A stretch of DNA of 52,354 bases from an uncultured Collinsella sp. (GTDB lineage: Bacteria > Actinomycetota > Coriobacteriia > Coriobacteriales > Coriobacteriaceae), in assembly GCA_900544115.1 (NCBI GenBank), contig UQTW01000015.1, positions 1-52,354 of the forward strand, written 5' to 3'. The notes beneath the pieces are model-generated. The model was given only the letters and a program-made list of their open reading frames with translations, was not told the DNA's origin and made no database searches. Positions 1 to 8,523 of this stretch are shown piece by piece (the stretch's first letter is position 1; each line of letters begins with the position of its first letter). The position numbers were made by a program, and so were the translations under genes.

Positions 1-421
1 GTGCGGGAACGGCCTATTTGCTCAATGTGTTCGGCTGAGATCGGAAATCAACCAATGATTCAGGCGAACTCCAATCCGCGCCAGATCACGGTCCGGCTTT
101 TGTTCGCAGTCCCCACATCAAAGCGGGATGCGGTTTCCTTTTGGACGCCGGTTCGGAAAGCGCATCCCGTTCCAGGGCAATATTCTGGGATGCAGTTTCC
201 GCAGCCCACCCCATTTGGAAAGCGCATCCCATAATTTGGCTGAAAACTGAGATGCGCTTTCCAAACGAGCCGAAACGGGCCGAATCGATCGGGCCACCTC
301 GCATCCCGTTATCCTCGCCATCTGCCCGAGCGTGCTACACTAGCAGCATCTATGCCACCGCGAACGGCTCGGCCCCGCGCCCGCCGCTCGCAAACGAACT
401 TTAAACGCACGAGGGTTGGCC
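1..421. repeat. Intergenic array of five alternating 14-bp motifs
   Basis: I see no gene here. Five copies of GGGATGCGCTTTCC or its reverse complement lie at 125-138 (+), 155-168 (-), 187-200 (+), 217-230 (-) and 249-262 (+). Start-to-start steps are 30, 32, 30 and 32 bp, and orientation alternates strictly. The 18-nt spacers inside the minus-then-plus pairs resemble each other and resemble those of two further arrays at 10789-10987 and 35366-35411. The function is unknown. The end of the region must contain the promoter of the downstream kinase gene; TACACT at 335-340 is a possible -10 box, but I see no convincing -35. Confidence 0.8.
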
Positions 422-2275
422 ATGCCGCTTTTCTCGCAACATACCGCCCGGTTCTCGCCGGACGTTCCTTTGGAGGGCACCAGCTCTCGCGAGCTGCTCA
501 AGCGGTACCAGCCGCTCGAGACACTTGCGACCGGCGGTTTTGGCTCCATCGAGATCTGCCGCGACACGCACCTGCGCCGCCGCGTCGCCATTAAACGCAT
601 CCCCCTTATCAACGGTGCCGGCATGCCCGCTAGCGACATCATGGATGTCCTGCGCGAGGCGCACACTGCCGCCATGCTTCAACATCCCAACATCGTGCAG
701 GTCATCGACTTTACGCACGACACAGCCTATGCCTACCTGGTTATGGAATATGTCGATGGCATGTCGCTGGCCGAGTTTTTGCACCGCGCGGACGGCCACT
801 CACTTACCTTTGACGAGGCCGCGGCCATTGCCGATGCCCTGGGCCAGGCGCTCACCTTCGCCCACAGTAATGGCGTACTCCACCTGGACATTAAGCCCGC
901 CAACGTGCTCATCGACCACTCGGGCAATGTAAAGCTCACCGACTTTGGCATGGCGCGGCTGTCGTCCGCCGGTGGCTTTGGCGGCTCACGCGGCGGCACC
1001 ATCGGCTACATGCCGCCCGAGCAGCTCGATATCGAGACCGGCACGGTCGACGAGCGCGCCGATGTCTTTGCCCTCGCCTGTGTGATCTACGAGGGCCTGT
1101 GCGGCAGCGCTCCTTTTATGGCGGCCACGCCCGCCGACTCGCTCGGCCGCATCATCGGCGGCGCCACCTATCCCAGCGAGCTGATACCACACTTTCCCCC
1201 GGGAGCCGAGGCCGCGCTCATGAGCGCGCTCTCCCCCATGCCGCAGGACCGCCCCAACAGCATCGAGGCATTTTGCGACCAGCTCCTTGCCGGTCTGGGC
1301 AGCGTGCGCGAAGGCCGTCGCAGCCTGGAGCAAATGGTTGGCGAACTTTCGGATGACGAGCAGGAGCTCGACGATATCGAGCCGTCGCACTACGAGGACG
1401 ACACCATCGAAGTCGACCCCGCACTCGGCTGGGCAGGCACGCGCTGGAGCCATGCGCGCGACTACGCCATGCACGCTATCTCGGCGCTAACGTGCGGCGC
1501 CTTTAGCTTTTTGCTGATGCAGACGGCCGGCGTCGCGGCGCTTCCCGGCCTGGTCATTGCGGCTATCGCGATCGGAGCGGCGGCCGGCCTGGCCCCCCAG
1601 ATTGGCTCGGCCATCTCGGCTGTGGGCTTTTTGGTGCTCATGGCAAACGCCACCATGCAGGCACAGGGCGTCCTGTCGATGTTGCCCGTCGCGGTGATCT
1701 TTGCCGCCGCCATGTCCGGTTGGTGGATCGCCTGGGGTCGCACCGAGGCTGCCGCGAGCGCCGCACTCACCTGTGCACTCGCGCTTGGCTGTCTGACCGG
1801 CAATACCTTCCTGGCAGCTGGGGTCACCGCCGGCGTCGCGTCATTTTGGCTCGGCCCGGCAAGCGCCGCCGCGGCAACGGGCATGGGCGCACTTTTTGCC
1901 CGTCTGGCCACGGTCGCGCTTTCAGCCGGAGGCGTGCTGGGGCTCGGTAACGTTGCCGCAGCGCTGGGAGACCCACTCCTTTGGGCTGCCTTTGTGCTGG
2001 TAGCGGCAACTGCCGCGGCGTCATCTGCGCTGCTCAACGCCCATGCCAAGCGTGCCGATCAGGGCTCAAACCTTGCCGTAATCGCCGCCATCGCTGTCGC
2101 CGGCATCGGCTGCGCAGCGGCGTCCTGTCTTGCACACCATATGGAAATTGCCAGCCTTGCAGCCGCGGTCGTCGCCAAGGCGGCGGTTGCGGGAACCCTA
2201 TCCTCTATAATCGTTGGGATATGCCTATATTTGCTCGGATACCAAAGAACCTATACGGAGAGTGATCTTTCGTGA
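422..2275 (+). CDS. Ser/Thr protein kinase with polytopic membrane C-terminus (PknA-like)
   Basis: The protein has 617 aa. The N-terminal ~290 residues form a Hanks-type kinase: Gly-rich loop TGGFGS near residue 37, lysine in VAIKRI near 59, catalytic loop HLDIKPANV near 154, DFG near 174, and PPEQ in the activation segment. The catalytic loop reads HLD instead of HRD, so this is a non-RD kinase. An acidic linker is followed by ~265 hydrophobic residues (about 345-608) with many membrane segments and no PASTA domain. I chose ATG 422 because GAGGG at 411-415 is well placed for it, whereas the in-frame TTG at 416 lies against that Shine-Dalgarno. The stop overlaps the next start by 4 nt (GTGA). 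By position it replaces the pknA of the usual actinobacterial locus, but its membrane half is unlike standard PknA. Confidence 0.88.
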   Translation: MPLFSQHTARFSPDVPLEGTSSRELLKRYQPLETLATGGFGSIEICRDTHLRRRVAIKRIPLINGAGMPASDIMDVLREAHTAAMLQHPNIVQVIDFTHDTAYAYLVMEYVDGMSLAEFLHRADGHSLTFDEAAAIADALGQALTFAHSNGVLHLDIKPANVLIDHSGNVKLTDFGMARLSSAGGFGGSRGGTIGYMPPEQLDIETGTVDERADVFALACVIYEGLCGSAPFMAATPADSLGRIIGGATYPSELIPHFPPGAEAALMSALSPMPQDRPNSIEAFCDQLLAGLGSVREGRRSLEQMVGELSDDEQELDDIEPSHYEDDTIEVDPALGWAGTRWSHARDYAMHAISALTCGAFSFLLMQTAGVAALPGLVIAAIAIGAAAGLAPQIGSAISAVGFLVLMANATMQAQGVLSMLPVAVIFAAAMSGWWIAWGRTEAAASAALTCALALGCLTGNTFLAAGVTAGVASFWLGPASAAAATGMGALFARLATVALSAGGVLGLGNVAAALGDPLLWAAFVLVAATAAASSALLNAHAKRADQGSNLAVIAAIAVAGIGCAAASCLAHHMEIASLAAAVVAKAAVAGTLSSIIVGICLYLLGYQRTYTESDLS

Positions 2276-3285
2276 ACTTCCTGAACATCTTCGAGGACCA
2301 CGTGGCCGGCATCTTCGGTGCCACCCGTGCCCCGTTCTCCTTTAAGAAGCTTGCCAAGCAGGCCGCTCGCGACATGGAGGATCAGACTCTGGTGATCAAC
2401 GGCGTCAACACGGCGCCGGCACTCTATACCATCCTGATCGCCGCCGACGACGATCCCATGCTCGCCCCGTTCTACCCCGAGCTTTCGCGCGAGGTCCGCG
2501 AGTTTGTGAAGGCGCAGGCCGAAAAGCGCCGCTATGTCTTTGTCGGCGAGCCCCTCGTGCGCTTTATGATCGATCCGCAGCTGCGCGCCGGCAAGTTCTC
2601 GGTCTTTGCCGAGAACGTCGATGCCCCCACGCTCGGCCGCCTGTACGAAGAAGAGCGCGCCTATCAAAACGGTCTGGGCCAAAACAACTCCGCGGCAAGC
2701 CGTGCCGCCAGCGCCCCGCGCGCCGGCCAGCAGCAGTTTGCTGCCCCGCAGCAGCAGCGCCCCGCCGCCATGCCCCAGCAGCAGCCGACGCCTCGCGCCG
2801 CCGCTCCCGACCCGCTTGCCGTGGCAGACCCCTTCGCGCCTAGCGTCCCCGACCCCGCCGCAGCACCCATCCCGGTGCCGCAGACCGTCTCGCGCGACGC
2901 GCTTGCCGGCATGGGCGGAGCCGCCGCGACCGGTGCCGCCGTGGGCCTAGGCGCCGCAGCCGGCATCGCCTCCAACATGGCGAGCACTCGCGCCCCGCAG
3001 CGCCCGCTCGCCCAGCTCGTCGACGTCGTGAGCGGCGAGAGCCATAGCATCACCTCCGCACAGGTGACTATCGGTCGCGAGCGCTCGGTTTCCGATATTG
3101 CCCTGCGCGACCCCAACGTGTCGCGCCGCCACGCCCAGCTCACCTTTACGGGCTCGGATTGGTCGATCGAGGACCTCAATTCCACCAACGGCACGCTCGT
3201 CAACAACCGCCGCATTACGCGCTGCCCGCTGCGCAACGGCGATCTGCTGACGTTTGGCCTGAGCACCTTTGAATTTAGGGGATAG
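2272..3285 (+). CDS. fhaA: FHA-domain protein with DUF3662-type N-terminus
   Basis: The 337-aa protein begins with ~120 residues of the DUF3662/FhaA N-terminal type. An Ala/Pro/Gln-rich linker (about 140-240) follows, then a C-terminal FHA domain with the phosphothreonine-binding signature: GRERS, SRRHA and NSTNGT near residues 262-310. FhaA proteins of actinobacteria bind phosphorylated partners of the PknA/PknB kinases at sites of peptidoglycan synthesis. The GTG start overlaps the stop of the upstream kinase, implying translational coupling. fhaA, fhaB, phosphatase, SEDS/PBP and pknB follow in the same direction, the classic kinase/cell-wall cluster. The family call is strong; the partner is inferred. 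Confidence 0.9.
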   Translation: MNFLNIFEDHVAGIFGATRAPFSFKKLAKQAARDMEDQTLVINGVNTAPALYTILIAADDDPMLAPFYPELSREVREFVKAQAEKRRYVFVGEPLVRFMIDPQLRAGKFSVFAENVDAPTLGRLYEEERAYQNGLGQNNSAASRAASAPRAGQQQFAAPQQQRPAAMPQQQPTPRAAAPDPLAVADPFAPSVPDPAAAPIPVPQTVSRDALAGMGGAAATGAAVGLGAAAGIASNMASTRAPQRPLAQLVDVVSGESHSITSAQVTIGRERSVSDIALRDPNVSRRHAQLTFTGSDWSIEDLNSTNGTLVNNRRITRCPLRNGDLLTFGLSTFEFRG

Positions 3286-3291
3286 TCTCTT

Positions 3292-3708
3292 ATGAACATC
3301 GATATCGTCCTTTTTGCAGGCCGCATCGTCCTGGTCGCCCTGCTCTATATCTTCCTGTTCGCCGTCATGAAGACCGGCGTGGGACTTGTGCGCGGACAGC
3401 GCCGCGACTCGGCTATCTGGACGATCGATGTGGACAAGGGTCCGCGCGGTATCCGCGGCATCCACGTAGACATGCTCGGCCCCGTCATCGTCGGTCGCTC
3501 GCCATCTTCGGACATCTGCATCAACGAACCGTTCGTCTCGGCCTCGCATGCGCGCTTTTCGCTGCAGGGCCCGGCGCTCATCATCGAAGACCTCAACTCG
3601 CTTAACGGCACGCTCGTCAACGGCCGCCAGCTTGTGGAGCCCGCAACGCTGCGCGAGGGCGACGAAGTCCAGATTGGCGACGTGGTCATGAAGGTGAACC
3701 GTCGATGA
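3292..3708 (+). CDS. fhaB: Membrane-anchored FHA protein (FhaB/FipA-like)
   Basis: This is a 138-aa protein. Residues ~5-25 form one membrane segment; residues ~60-136 form an FHA domain with VGRSPSS, SASHARF and LNSLNGTLVNG. Actinobacterial FhaB (FipA) has the same single-helix plus FHA layout and links kinase signalling to division proteins. The gene follows fhaA by 6 nt, with AGGGGA about 9 nt before the ATG. Its stop overlaps the start of the phosphatase gene as ATGA, so the two are probably co-translated. Confidence 0.9.
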   Translation: MNIDIVLFAGRIVLVALLYIFLFAVMKTGVGLVRGQRRDSAIWTIDVDKGPRGIRGIHVDMLGPVIVGRSPSSDICINEPFVSASHARFSLQGPALIIEDLNSLNGTLVNGRQLVEPATLREGDEVQIGDVVMKVNRR

Positions 3709-5504
3709 TCGACGAGGAGAACAAGTCCGCGACTATGACCGAGGCACCGGCTGCCGCCACAGCTGCGCCGGCCCACGCCGCTCCGGCGGGCTCCGCACCC
3801 GTGGAACCCGAGGACACCGTGTTCTCCCTGCCTCTTTCGCATGTAACGCATGATATTTCGGATCTCGCCGATAACGAGGACGAAGAGGATGCCGTAGCGG
3901 CGCCCATCGGCGCACATGCTGCGGACCAGCCCACAGCGCCCGAAGCAACCTCGGCGCCGGCTCACTTTGCAGAGCCCGTCGCCGCGGCAATCAACGAGAG
4001 CGCTGCGGTGTTTGCGGCACACGAGCCCGCCGCGCCGGCGTTTCCCATAGCCCCGGCATCCGAGGTTGCGCCCGCGTCTACGCCGGCGCCCGAGCCTATA
4101 GACGTCAGCCCGCAAGATGACGAGCCGACCGCCCGCGTTTCCGAGGAGCCCGACTCCCCGGACACCGGCGATTCCGAATCAAACGCCGAGACCGACACCG
4201 TCTCTCCCGGTGACACAGCCGAAATCGACGTTGCCGCCGTTGAGGCCAAGCTCAAAGACCCCGGGTCGACCATGAGCTTTGAGCCCCTGACCGAGGAGCG
4301 CATCGAGACCGACTCGACCTATGATGCCGGCACCACCACGCAACTCATGTGGGGCGCCCGCTCCGACGTTGGCTGCGTGCGCCCGCACAATGAGGATTCC
4401 TACCTGGTGCAGTCGCCGCTCTTTTGCGTATGCGACGGCATGGGCGGTCACGCCGCCGGCGAGGTAGCCTCTTCCATCGCCGTCGAGACTATTGCCAAGA
4501 CGGCCCCGCAGTCCGCCGACGCAGCACGCCTGGCCGCAGCCGTCGAGGCAGCCAACGCCGCCGTAATCGAGGCGGCCCTGAACGGCCTGGGCAAGCCCGG
4601 CATGGGCTGCACAGCCACTTGCGCCTATATCGAAAACGACACGCTCGCCATCGCCCACGTGGGTGACTCTCGCGCCTACCTGCTCCACGAGGGCACGCTC
4701 ATCCGCGTGACCCGCGACCACTCCTACGTGGAGGAGCTCGTGGACGCCGGCGAGATTACGGCAGACGAGGCTCGCGTCCACCCCAACCGTTCGGTCATCA
4801 CCCGTGCGCTGGGCTCGGACCCTGCCATGTATGCCGACCACTTCACTCTGCATATCGAGGAAGGCGACCGCCTGATCCTGTGCTCCGACGGCCTTTCGAG
4901 CATGATTCCCGATAGCGATATCGAGAACATCGCCACGCAGTCCTCAACCGCGCAAATCTGCGTCGACAATCTAGTGGACGCGGCGCTTGCCGCCGGCGGC
5001 CACGACAACGTGACCGTAGTAGTCGTTGACCTGGTTGACGATGGCGTTATGCGCGAGGCGCAGCGCGTGCGTCGCCGCAACATTACTATCGCCGCCATCC
5101 TGGCCCTCGTCTTTGTGCTGGCAGCTGGCATCTGGGCCTACACGGGTGTCACCGGCTCGTACTACCTGGGTACCTACCAGGGCAATGTCGCCGTCTGGCG
5201 CGGCCTGCCCGGCAAGCCGCTCGGACTCAAGCTCCACTGGCTCGAAAGCGAAACCAGCATTAAGCTGTCCGACCTGCCCGAAGACACGCAAAACCGCCTC
5301 AAGGCGGGCATTCCGCAAACAAGTGTCGACGATGCGCAGGACACGATATCCAAGTACCGCCACCAGATCGATGAAGAGCAGACCCGCCAGGTGATCGACG
5401 CGCAAACGATTCGCGACAACACCAATCAGGGATCGACCTCCGAATCAGATTCCGAGAAAACCGCCGAACAGTCCGCCGAGGCCGAAGCCTCCGATAAGAA
5501 TTAG
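3705..5504 (+). CDS. PP2C-family Ser/Thr phosphatase with long acidic N-terminal extension (PstP-like)
   Basis: The 599-aa protein reverses phosphorylation by the neighbouring kinases (family knowledge). The PP2C domain spans about 210-450: RPHNEDSYL, CDGMGGHAAGE, GDSRAYL and a terminal HDNVTVVVVD carry the metal-binding aspartates and glycines. A single membrane helix lies at about 455-478, followed by a ~120-residue outer part. Before the catalytic domain lie about 205 residues rich in Ala, Pro, Glu and Asp, predicted disordered; ordinary PstP starts directly with the catalytic domain. The ATGA overlap with fhaB supports the far upstream start, though an internal start near MSFEPL (4272) cannot be excluded. 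Confidence 0.9.
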   Translation: MIDEENKSATMTEAPAAATAAPAHAAPAGSAPVEPEDTVFSLPLSHVTHDISDLADNEDEEDAVAAPIGAHAADQPTAPEATSAPAHFAEPVAAAINESAAVFAAHEPAAPAFPIAPASEVAPASTPAPEPIDVSPQDDEPTARVSEEPDSPDTGDSESNAETDTVSPGDTAEIDVAAVEAKLKDPGSTMSFEPLTEERIETDSTYDAGTTTQLMWGARSDVGCVRPHNEDSYLVQSPLFCVCDGMGGHAAGEVASSIAVETIAKTAPQSADAARLAAAVEAANAAVIEAALNGLGKPGMGCTATCAYIENDTLAIAHVGDSRAYLLHEGTLIRVTRDHSYVEELVDAGEITADEARVHPNRSVITRALGSDPAMYADHFTLHIEEGDRLILCSDGLSSMIPDSDIENIATQSSTAQICVDNLVDAALAAGGHDNVTVVVVDLVDDGVMREAQRVRRRNITIAAILALVFVLAAGIWAYTGVTGSYYLGTYQGNVAVWRGLPGKPLGLKLHWLESETSIKLSDLPEDTQNRLKAGIPQTSVDDAQDTISKYRHQIDEEQTRQVIDAQTIRDNTNQGSTSESDSEKTAEQSAEAEASDKN

Positions 5505-5520
5505 AAAGGGAGTGCCGCTT

Positions 5521-8391
5521 ATGAGTCGCCGCAACACCGAGCTGCTCTTGCTCATCGCCTCGGCGTTCCCCGTCATCCTGCTGTATGCGATGTACGTGCT
5601 CACCGCGGGCGCTGCTATCTCCTTTGAGACGCTCGCCGTACCGATCGGCCTCTTTGCCGCCTTTGCTGCGGCCCACATTGCCGTGCGCATCTTGGCGCCC
5701 GGTGCCGACCCCGCTATCCTACCCATTGTCTTTGTGCTTTCGGGCATCGGCATCACGTTTGTGACGCGTCTCGCCCCCGCTCTCGCCATCTCACAGCTCA
5801 TCATCCTGTTTGTCTCGGTGGCCCTGATGGTGGGAACGCTCGCGTTGGTTAAGAACCTCGACGTGGTCATGCGCTACAAGTACACCTTTGGCATTATCGG
5901 CATCATTCTGCTGATGCTGCCTATCTTTATCGGCACCACGATCTCGGGCTCCAAGCTGTGGATTCGCATCGCAGGCTTTACCATCCAGCCCGGCGAGTTC
6001 GCCAAAGTCTTTATCGTGCTGTTCCTGGCCGGGTACCTGGCCGAGAACCGCGAGCTGCTCTCCATCTCCAACCGCAAGATCCTGGGCTTTAAGATCCCTC
6101 GCCTGCGACTGCTGCTGCCGCTGTTTGCCGTGTGGGGTGTGTGCCTGCTCGTCGTCGTCTTCGAACGCGACCTGGGTTCGGCCGTGCTGTTCTACACCAT
6201 CTTCTTGCTGATGCTCTACGTTGCCACGGGACGATTCTCGTATGTCGTTATCGGCCTTGCGCTCTTAGCCGTTGGAGCCGTGGGCGCCTACAAGTTCCTG
6301 TCTCACGTTCAGGTGCGTTTCCAGGTTTGGGTCGATCCGTTTAAGGACGCCCAGGGCCAGGGCTACCAGATCGTACAGTCACTTTACTCGCTGGCCGACG
6401 GCGGCCTGGCCGGCGTCGGCATTGGCAACGGCATGGCAAACAACATCCCCGTCGTCGAGTCCGACTTTATCTTCTCGGCCATCGGCGAGGAAATGGGCCT
6501 TTTGGGCGGCGGCGCCGTGCTCATCCTGTTTATGCTTTTTGCCGTGCGCGGCCTCACCACGGCCGCCCGCGCTAAGTCCGACCTTGCCGCCTTTAGCGCG
6601 ACCGGCCTTACGGCAGCCATCAGCTTCCAGGCATTCTTAATCGTTGGCGGCGTAACCCGCCTGATCCCGCTGACCGGCGTCACCCTGCCCTTTATGAGCC
6701 AGGGCGGCTCCTCGCTGCTGGCGAGCTTTATTATCGTCGCGCTGCTGCTGCGCGCCGGCGACGAGGCAACCGGACGCGAAGCCGAGCTCACCGGCACCGG
6801 CACCATGGCCACCATCACCGATGACCAGGTCGCATCCGCCGCTGCCCCGACCGGTACGCGTTTTGCCAACGCACCTTCCTACAGCGTCGGTAACCGCTCC
6901 GCGGGTTCTCGCATGCGTCGTCGCCTGCTCGACACGCCCGAGTCCGGCGTGCTCGGCCGCGTGGCACTTGCCAACCGTCTGACTCGTGCCGTGCTTGCCT
7001 TCACGGCGCTGTTCGCCATCCTTATCGGCAACCTCACCTATGTCCAGGTCATCAAGGCGAAGGACTACCAGGACATGCCGACCAACAACCACACCATCGC
7101 CCGCTCCAAGTACATCCAGCGTGGCTCCATCATCACGTCCGACGGCGTGACGCTGGCCGAGTCGCTGCAGCAGGAGGACGGCACCTACGCCCGCTCCTAC
7201 CCCAACGGCAATATGGCCGCGCACGTGGTGGGCTACGTGAGCCAGCAGTATGGCACCGCTGGCATCGAGAGCGTCATGAACGACACGCTCACCGGCTCCA
7301 AGGATTACTCCAGCTGGAACAACGCCATCGCGTCGCTCGCGGGGCAGACCCAGCCGGGCAATACCGCCAAGCTCACCATCGACTCGCGCATCCAGACGGC
7401 TGCCGAGCAGGCGCTCAAGGGCTTTAAGGGCGCTGTGGTGGTCATGGATCCGCGCACCGGTGCGGTCCTTGCGTGCGCGAGCTCGCCCACCTACGACAAC
7501 ACCAACATCGATGCGCTGCTCCAGTCGGGCGGCGGCGAGGACGGCTCCATGTACAACCGTGCCATGGACGCACTGTACACCCCGGGCTCGACCTTTAAGG
7601 TCGTCACGCTCTCCGCGGCACTCGAAACCGGCACCGCCAGCCTTACCAGCACGTACCAGGCGCCCGGCTCCATGGACATCGGCAACGCGCCGGTCACCAA
7701 CTATGCCAACGAAAGCTACGGCACCATCAGCCTGCAGCAGGCCTTCGCCGTGTCGTCCAACGTCGTCTTTGGCCAGGTGGCCAACGAGATTGGCGCCAGC
7801 TCGCTCGTCCAGTTTGCCAACGCCTTTGGCTACGGCCAAAAGCTCGGCCAAGATCTGACCTCCGCCGCCTCCATCATGGCCGACCCGTCGCTTATGACCG
7901 AGTGGGAGACCGCTTGGGCAGGCGCCGGCCAGCCCGTCGGCATGGACCACACGCCTGGCCCGCAGACCACCGTTATGCAGAGTTGCGTGATCGCCGCCGC
8001 TATCGCCAACAGCGGCGTGGTCATGGACCCGTTCTTTGTGTCCCAGATACTCGCCCCGGACGGAACCGTGGTTAAGACCACGCAGTCCCGCTCTCTGGGC
8101 CAGGCTGTCAGCTCTGCCACGGCCGACCAGGTCAAGCAGGCCATGCTCGCCGTCGTCCAGTCCGGTACCGGCACCGATGCCCAGATTCCGGGCGTCAAGG
8201 TTGCCGGCAAGACCGGTTCGCCCGAGACCGGCGGCACCAACGTCAACTCTACGTTTGTTGGCTTTGCACCTTACGATTCACCCACGGTTGCCATCTCGGT
8301 GGCCCTGGAGGATTACGACAAACACGACGTCAAGGCGGCTAAGATTGCCGGTATCGTCCTGACCGCGGCGCTCGCCGCACAGGGGGCGTGA
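5521..8391 (+). CDS. Fused SEDS glycosyltransferase (FtsW/RodA) and class B penicillin-binding transpeptidase
   Basis: One continuous 956-aa frame joins two enzymes that are normally separate. Residues 1 to ~400 are a polytopic SEDS protein with the conserved block ERDLGSAVLFY and an IGEEMGLLGG loop; SEDS proteins polymerise lipid II. After a ~65-residue linker, a membrane helix (~490-515) leads into a class B PBP with the triad STFK (Ser ~690), SSN (~745) and KTGS (Lys ~897), which cross-links peptidoglycan. ATG 5521 is preceded by AAAGGGAG at good spacing; GTG 5512 would overlap that site. In mycobacteria rodA and pbpA are adjacent genes in this same locus, so the fusion fits the context. 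No frameshift or stop interrupts the junction. Confidence 0.92.
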   Translation: MSRRNTELLLLIASAFPVILLYAMYVLTAGAAISFETLAVPIGLFAAFAAAHIAVRILAPGADPAILPIVFVLSGIGITFVTRLAPALAISQLIILFVSVALMVGTLALVKNLDVVMRYKYTFGIIGIILLMLPIFIGTTISGSKLWIRIAGFTIQPGEFAKVFIVLFLAGYLAENRELLSISNRKILGFKIPRLRLLLPLFAVWGVCLLVVVFERDLGSAVLFYTIFLLMLYVATGRFSYVVIGLALLAVGAVGAYKFLSHVQVRFQVWVDPFKDAQGQGYQIVQSLYSLADGGLAGVGIGNGMANNIPVVESDFIFSAIGEEMGLLGGGAVLILFMLFAVRGLTTAARAKSDLAAFSATGLTAAISFQAFLIVGGVTRLIPLTGVTLPFMSQGGSSLLASFIIVALLLRAGDEATGREAELTGTGTMATITDDQVASAAAPTGTRFANAPSYSVGNRSAGSRMRRRLLDTPESGVLGRVALANRLTRAVLAFTALFAILIGNLTYVQVIKAKDYQDMPTNNHTIARSKYIQRGSIITSDGVTLAESLQQEDGTYARSYPNGNMAAHVVGYVSQQYGTAGIESVMNDTLTGSKDYSSWNNAIASLAGQTQPGNTAKLTIDSRIQTAAEQALKGFKGAVVVMDPRTGAVLACASSPTYDNTNIDALLQSGGGEDGSMYNRAMDALYTPGSTFKVVTLSAALETGTASLTSTYQAPGSMDIGNAPVTNYANESYGTISLQQAFAVSSNVVFGQVANEIGASSLVQFANAFGYGQKLGQDLTSAASIMADPSLMTEWETAWAGAGQPVGMDHTPGPQTTVMQSCVIAAAIANSGVVMDPFFVSQILAPDGTVVKTTQSRSLGQAVSSATADQVKQAMLAVVQSGTGTDAQIPGVKVAGKTGSPETGGTNVNSTFVGFAPYDSPTVAISVALEDYDKHDVKAAKIAGIVLTAALAAQGA

Positions 8392-8523
8392 TGCCCGTGA
8401 TCAAAGCGGATACTTGGGACGCGCCACGGCCGATGAGCTAGCGGCTACGCGCCACACGGCCCCAGCGGCCACACATTTGGTACTACACACATCGTTGAGC
8501 GAATAGTTATGTTAGGAGCAGGA
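8392..8523 (+). other. Intergenic region before pknB
   Basis: These 132 non-coding bp are the only sizeable gap in the cell-wall locus. I see no terminator after the SEDS-PBP gene. The pknB Shine-Dalgarno AGGAG lies at 8515-8519. A promoter may lie here, but no convincing -35/-10 pair is visible. Confidence 0.4.

Noticed and set aside
125..262. CRISPR array
   Set aside because: Repeats alternate in orientation, are only 14 bp, and the spacers themselves are conserved rather than unique; no cas genes are near.
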